From Desulfurobacterium sp. (GTDB lineage: Bacteria > Aquificota > Aquificia > Desulfurobacteriales > Desulfurobacteriaceae), in assembly GCA_003978805.1 (NCBI GenBank), contig QNYI01000079.1:1-6555 (forward strand): 6,555 nt of DNA, given 5' to 3'. Below the pieces are notes generated by a model. That model had not been told where the DNA came from. It made no database searches and saw only the letters and a list, made by a program, of their open reading frames with translations. Position numbers and translations under genes: made by a program. Shown here piece by piece: positions 6,362-6,555 of the stretch. Every line of letters begins with the position of its first letter. Positions within the stretch are counted from its first letter, which is position 1.

Positions 6362-6555
6362 TCATTTCACCTCCCTTTCCACGACTACTTCCTCTTTTAT
6401 CCTTGATATGAGCTCCTCAAAGGCAGGGAGAACATCCTTCCTGAACCTGCCGGCAACGACTACGACCATTATGTCGTCTCCCACTTTAAGCCTTCCTCGG
6501 TTTATCCAAACCTTTACCGCTTCTATTCCGTTCCTCCTCTCAATTTCAGAGATTA
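6362..6555 (-). CDS. moaE: MoaE-like protein (molybdopterin synthase large subunit family), 5' end cut by window edge
   Basis: Only the C-terminal 63 residues and the TGA stop (complement of 6362-6364) are in the window, read on the minus strand. The fragment runs from a helix (ISEIERRNG) into VKVWINRGRLKVGDDIMVVVV, then AGRFRKDVLPAFEELISRIKEE and VVVEREVK at the end. The order of strand, G-x-L-x-x-GD, Val-rich strand, R-rich helix, and I-K near the end matches the C-terminal half of MoaE. MoaE with MoaD puts the dithiolene sulfurs on precursor Z to form molybdopterin. By eye against E. coli MoaE as I recall it, the Lys equivalent to K119 is present, but the His-Arg before G-x-L is missing, the His of the later AHR is Phe, and the W-K (K126) is Glu-Arg. 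So it is a divergent or specialised member. Its promoter and start are out of view. Confidence 0.6.
   Translation of the reverse strand, partial: ISEIERRNGIEAVKVWINRGRLKVGDDIMVVVVAGRFRKDVLPAFEELISRIKEEVVVEREVK

Noticed and set aside
1..6555. CRISPR array, tRNA, rRNA, insertion sequence or prophage signal
   Set aside because: No regularly spaced repeats, cloverleaf-like segments, transposase motifs or terminal inverted repeats were seen. Coding genes fill almost all the window.

Overview
The window looks like a chromosomal segment of a thermophilic bacterium. Genes are packed tightly and often overlap. Ribosome binding sites are strong (GGAGG type), Arg codons AGG/AGA are common, and the proteins are rich in Lys and Glu. 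A member of the Aquificota, perhaps Desulfurobacteriaceae/Thermovibrio-like, is my best guess. This is an inference from style, not a database match. I see no mobile element, RNA gene or CRISPR array.

Layout from left to right. (1) Minus strand, 1-1079: hisC, histidinol-phosphate aminotransferase, cut by the left edge a few residues before its end. (2) A divergent promoter region at about 1080-1145. (3) Plus strand, 1146-3387: three overlapping genes, namely a stand-alone CinA C-terminal domain (PncC-type NMN amidohydrolase), folK (HPPK, folate synthesis), and a tandem-HD phosphohydrolase whose second domain is a complete HD-GYP. (4) Minus strand, 3374-4807: der/engA, the double-GTPase ribosome assembly factor, whose end overlaps the end of the HD gene by 14 bp. 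(5) A second divergent promoter region at 4808-4916. (6) Plus strand, 4917-6326: a 469-residue double nitroreductase-fold protein of the SagB/ThcOx type, with no peptide-modification partner visible. (7) Minus strand, 6362-6555: the last 63 residues of a divergent MoaE-like protein (molybdopterin synthase large subunit), cut by the right edge.

Most genes are housekeeping: histidine, NAD recycling, folate, ribosome assembly, molybdenum cofactor. The accessory material is the tandem HD/HD-GYP protein and the SagB-like oxidoreductase. pncC, folK and the HD gene are translationally coupled and almost certainly share a transcript, but their products have no obvious common pathway. I found no clearly new multi-gene system. 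The points most worth a second look are the asymmetric HD duplication with its exact 21-nt repeat, the orphan SagB-like enzyme and the altered MoaE active site.
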